Shown here one piece after another: positions 5,697 through 6,600 of a stretch of 6,600 bases of DNA (the stretch's first letter is position 1; every line of letters begins with the position of its first letter). The notes under the pieces are model-generated. The model was given only the letters and a program-made list of their open reading frames with translations. It searched no databases and was not told where the DNA came from. Both the position numbers and the translations under genes were made by a program. Source of the stretch: an uncultured Bdellovibrionales bacterium (GTDB taxonomy: Bacteria > Bdellovibrionota > Bdellovibrionia > Bdellovibrionales > JAMPXM01); the NCBI GenBank assembly GCA_937927435.1, contig CALBDW010000020.1:1-6600 (forward strand), read 5' to 3'.

Positions 5697-6413
5697 GTGA
5701 TTGAAACGCTTTCGAGCGTCATTGAGGCGGTTCTGCCGCTCGTAATACTCTTTCTTTTCTTTCAAGTCTTATGGCTCAAACTGCCGCGGGATTATGTCGC
5801 CAACGTGTTGAAGGGCACGTTGATTGCGGCCTCGGGTCTTTTGCTTTTTCTGCAGGGGGTTCGTGTGGGCTTTATGCCCTTCGGGCAATTGATCGGTGAG
5901 GCGCTTGGGGCTTTGTCGCAGAAATGGATTTTGGCGCCGATCGGATTTGTTCTCGGTTTTTTAACGGCATGGAGTGAACCTTCGGTTCGTATTCTTGCGG
6001 ATCAAGTCGAAGAGGCGTCCGGCGGTTCCATTCACAAAGCGGCTGTGACTTCGACTATTAGTATCGGTGTCGGCCTGGTCGTGAGCTTGGGAGCCATGCG
6101 AATCGTCTTCGATATTCCGCTAAGCTACATCGTCGTGCCCGGTTACGTTCTTGCGGTTGTGATCCTGTTCTTCGCCGATCAAACCTTCATCGCCATTGCG
6201 GTCGATTCGGGAGGGGTCGCGACGGGGCCCATGGCGAACACGTTTCTCCTCGCGTTAGGACTTGGGATTTCAACGGCGATGGAGGGGCGCGATCCGCTTG
6301 TCAGCGGCTTGGGGCTCATGGGGCTTATCGCCCTCGCGCCTGTAATCTCGGTCATGATTTTGGGCTTCTTCTATGGATTTCAAGCTAAGAGGAAAGGAGT
6401 GGAACGAAAATGA
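5697..6413 (+). CDS. DUF1538 membrane protein, UmpB-like antiporter subunit
   Basis: A 238-residue inner-membrane protein homologous to its upstream neighbour. The same three blocks appear in the same order and spacing: LFLQGVRVGFMPFG (50-63), SEPSVRILADQV (93-104) and DSGGVATG (170-177). Glu94 and Asp170 therefore correspond to Glu98 and Asp174 of the partner. It differs in having a basic C-terminal tail (FQAKRKGVERK), probably cytoplasmic, that could contact the soluble PII-like protein; this is inference. The start is GTG 5697, with no in-frame ATG upstream before the first helix; GGAA at 5681-5684 is a distant ribosome-binding site. Its stop overlaps the start of the next gene by 4 bp (ATGA), a sign of translational coupling. 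The two subunits most likely form a heteromer. Confidence 0.85.
   Translation: MIETLSSVIEAVLPLVILFLFFQVLWLKLPRDYVANVLKGTLIAASGLLLFLQGVRVGFMPFGQLIGEALGALSQKWILAPIGFVLGFLTAWSEPSVRILADQVEEASGGSIHKAAVTSTISIGVGLVVSLGAMRIVFDIPLSYIVVPGYVLAVVILFFADQTFIAIAVDSGGVATGPMANTFLLALGLGISTAMEGRDPLVSGLGLMGLIALAPVISVMILGFFYGFQAKRKGVERK
6394..6399 (+). promoter_or_regulatory. Ribosome-binding site of the PII-like gene inside the preceding gene
   Basis: AAGGAG lies within the last codons of the second DUF1538 gene, 10 nt before ATG 6410. With the ATGA overlap it supports that start and coupled translation. Confidence 0.7.
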
Positions 6414-6600
6414 ATATCTCTCTCATTGTTTCGATCGTGCGAAAGGGGTGGGGAAATAGGGCGCTCGATGCTTCCATTGATGCGGGGGCCAGCGGCGGCA
6501 CTCTTTTATTCGGACGCGGAACGGGTGTACACGAGAACGAAACAATCATGGGCATCCCCATCGAGCCCGAGAAGGAGATTCTTCTTACGATCGCTCCGAC
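6410..6600 (+). CDS. PII-like signalling protein, 5' part only
   Basis: Sixty-three codons are visible before the right edge; the family is usually about 100-115 residues. The sequence follows the GlnB/PII fold: strand ISLIVSIV (3-10), helix WGNRALDASIDAGASG (14-29), strand TLLFGRGTG (31-39), then the T-loop and the strand GIPIEPEKEILLTIAP (48-63). PII proteins are trimers that bind ATP/ADP and a metabolite and move the T-loop to gate partners. The T-loop here (about HENETIM, 41-47) is short, lacks the tyrosine uridylylated in enterobacterial GlnB (Tyr51), and has GRGTG in place of GRQKG. It therefore probably responds to nucleotides or ions without uridylylation. Its 4-bp overlap with a DUF1538 transporter gene suggests that it regulates that transporter, as GlnK does AmtB. 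It is not a standard glnB/glnK, so I give no symbol. Confidence 0.85.
   Translation, partial: MNISLIVSIVRKGWGNRALDASIDAGASGGTLLFGRGTGVHENETIMGIPIEPEKEILLTIAP

Overview
The window reads as chromosomal DNA of a Gram-negative bacterium. The signs are an exported lipoprotein with a lipobox, a DadA-type dehydrogenase, and mixed base composition with no strong codon extreme. The lipoprotein style, together with a TIGR00027-type methyltransferase, would fit Bdellovibrionota or a neighbouring deltaproteobacterial-type lineage, but this is only an impression. There is no rRNA, tRNA, CRISPR array, insertion sequence or integrase.

Layout. (1) Positions 1367 to 1, minus strand: a cysteine-rich predicted lipoprotein that runs off the left edge (455 codons visible). 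(2) 1368-1848: a divergent intergenic region of about 480 bp. It holds a perfect 31-bp palindrome at 1520-1550 and a second palindrome at 1759-1773 with the same 15-bp core. Their centres are 231 bp apart, close to 22 helical turns. They look like a paired operator for an unknown regulator. (3) 1849-3108, plus strand: a class I SAM-dependent methyltransferase (TIGR00027/LCMT-like) followed after 21 bp by a CrcB/FluC fluoride channel, probably one operon. (4) 3109-3595: not empty but a gene graveyard. It contains a HipB/Y4mF-type XRE antitoxin with an in-frame TGA in its helix-turn-helix, a GGGAGG ribosome-binding-site relic, and a short fragment resembling the C-terminus of HipA. (5) 3596-4864: a DadA-like FAD-dependent D-amino acid dehydrogenase. 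Its promoter-like elements lie so close to the ATG that a leaderless mRNA is likely. (6) 4978-6600: a three-gene operon of two DUF1538 membrane proteins (UmpA/UmpB-like, a putative two-subunit cation/proton antiporter) and a translationally coupled PII-like signalling protein cut by the right edge.

How the genes may work together. The DUF1538 pair and the PII-like gene form the clearest functional unit: two homologous membrane subunits with matching motifs, and a soluble trimeric sensor family that often gates the transporter encoded beside it (as in GlnK-AmtB and SbtB-SbtA). The methyltransferase/fluoride-channel pair and the twin operators form a second unit whose inducer is unknown. The decayed hipBA remnant shows past gain and loss of a toxin-antitoxin module just upstream of dadA.
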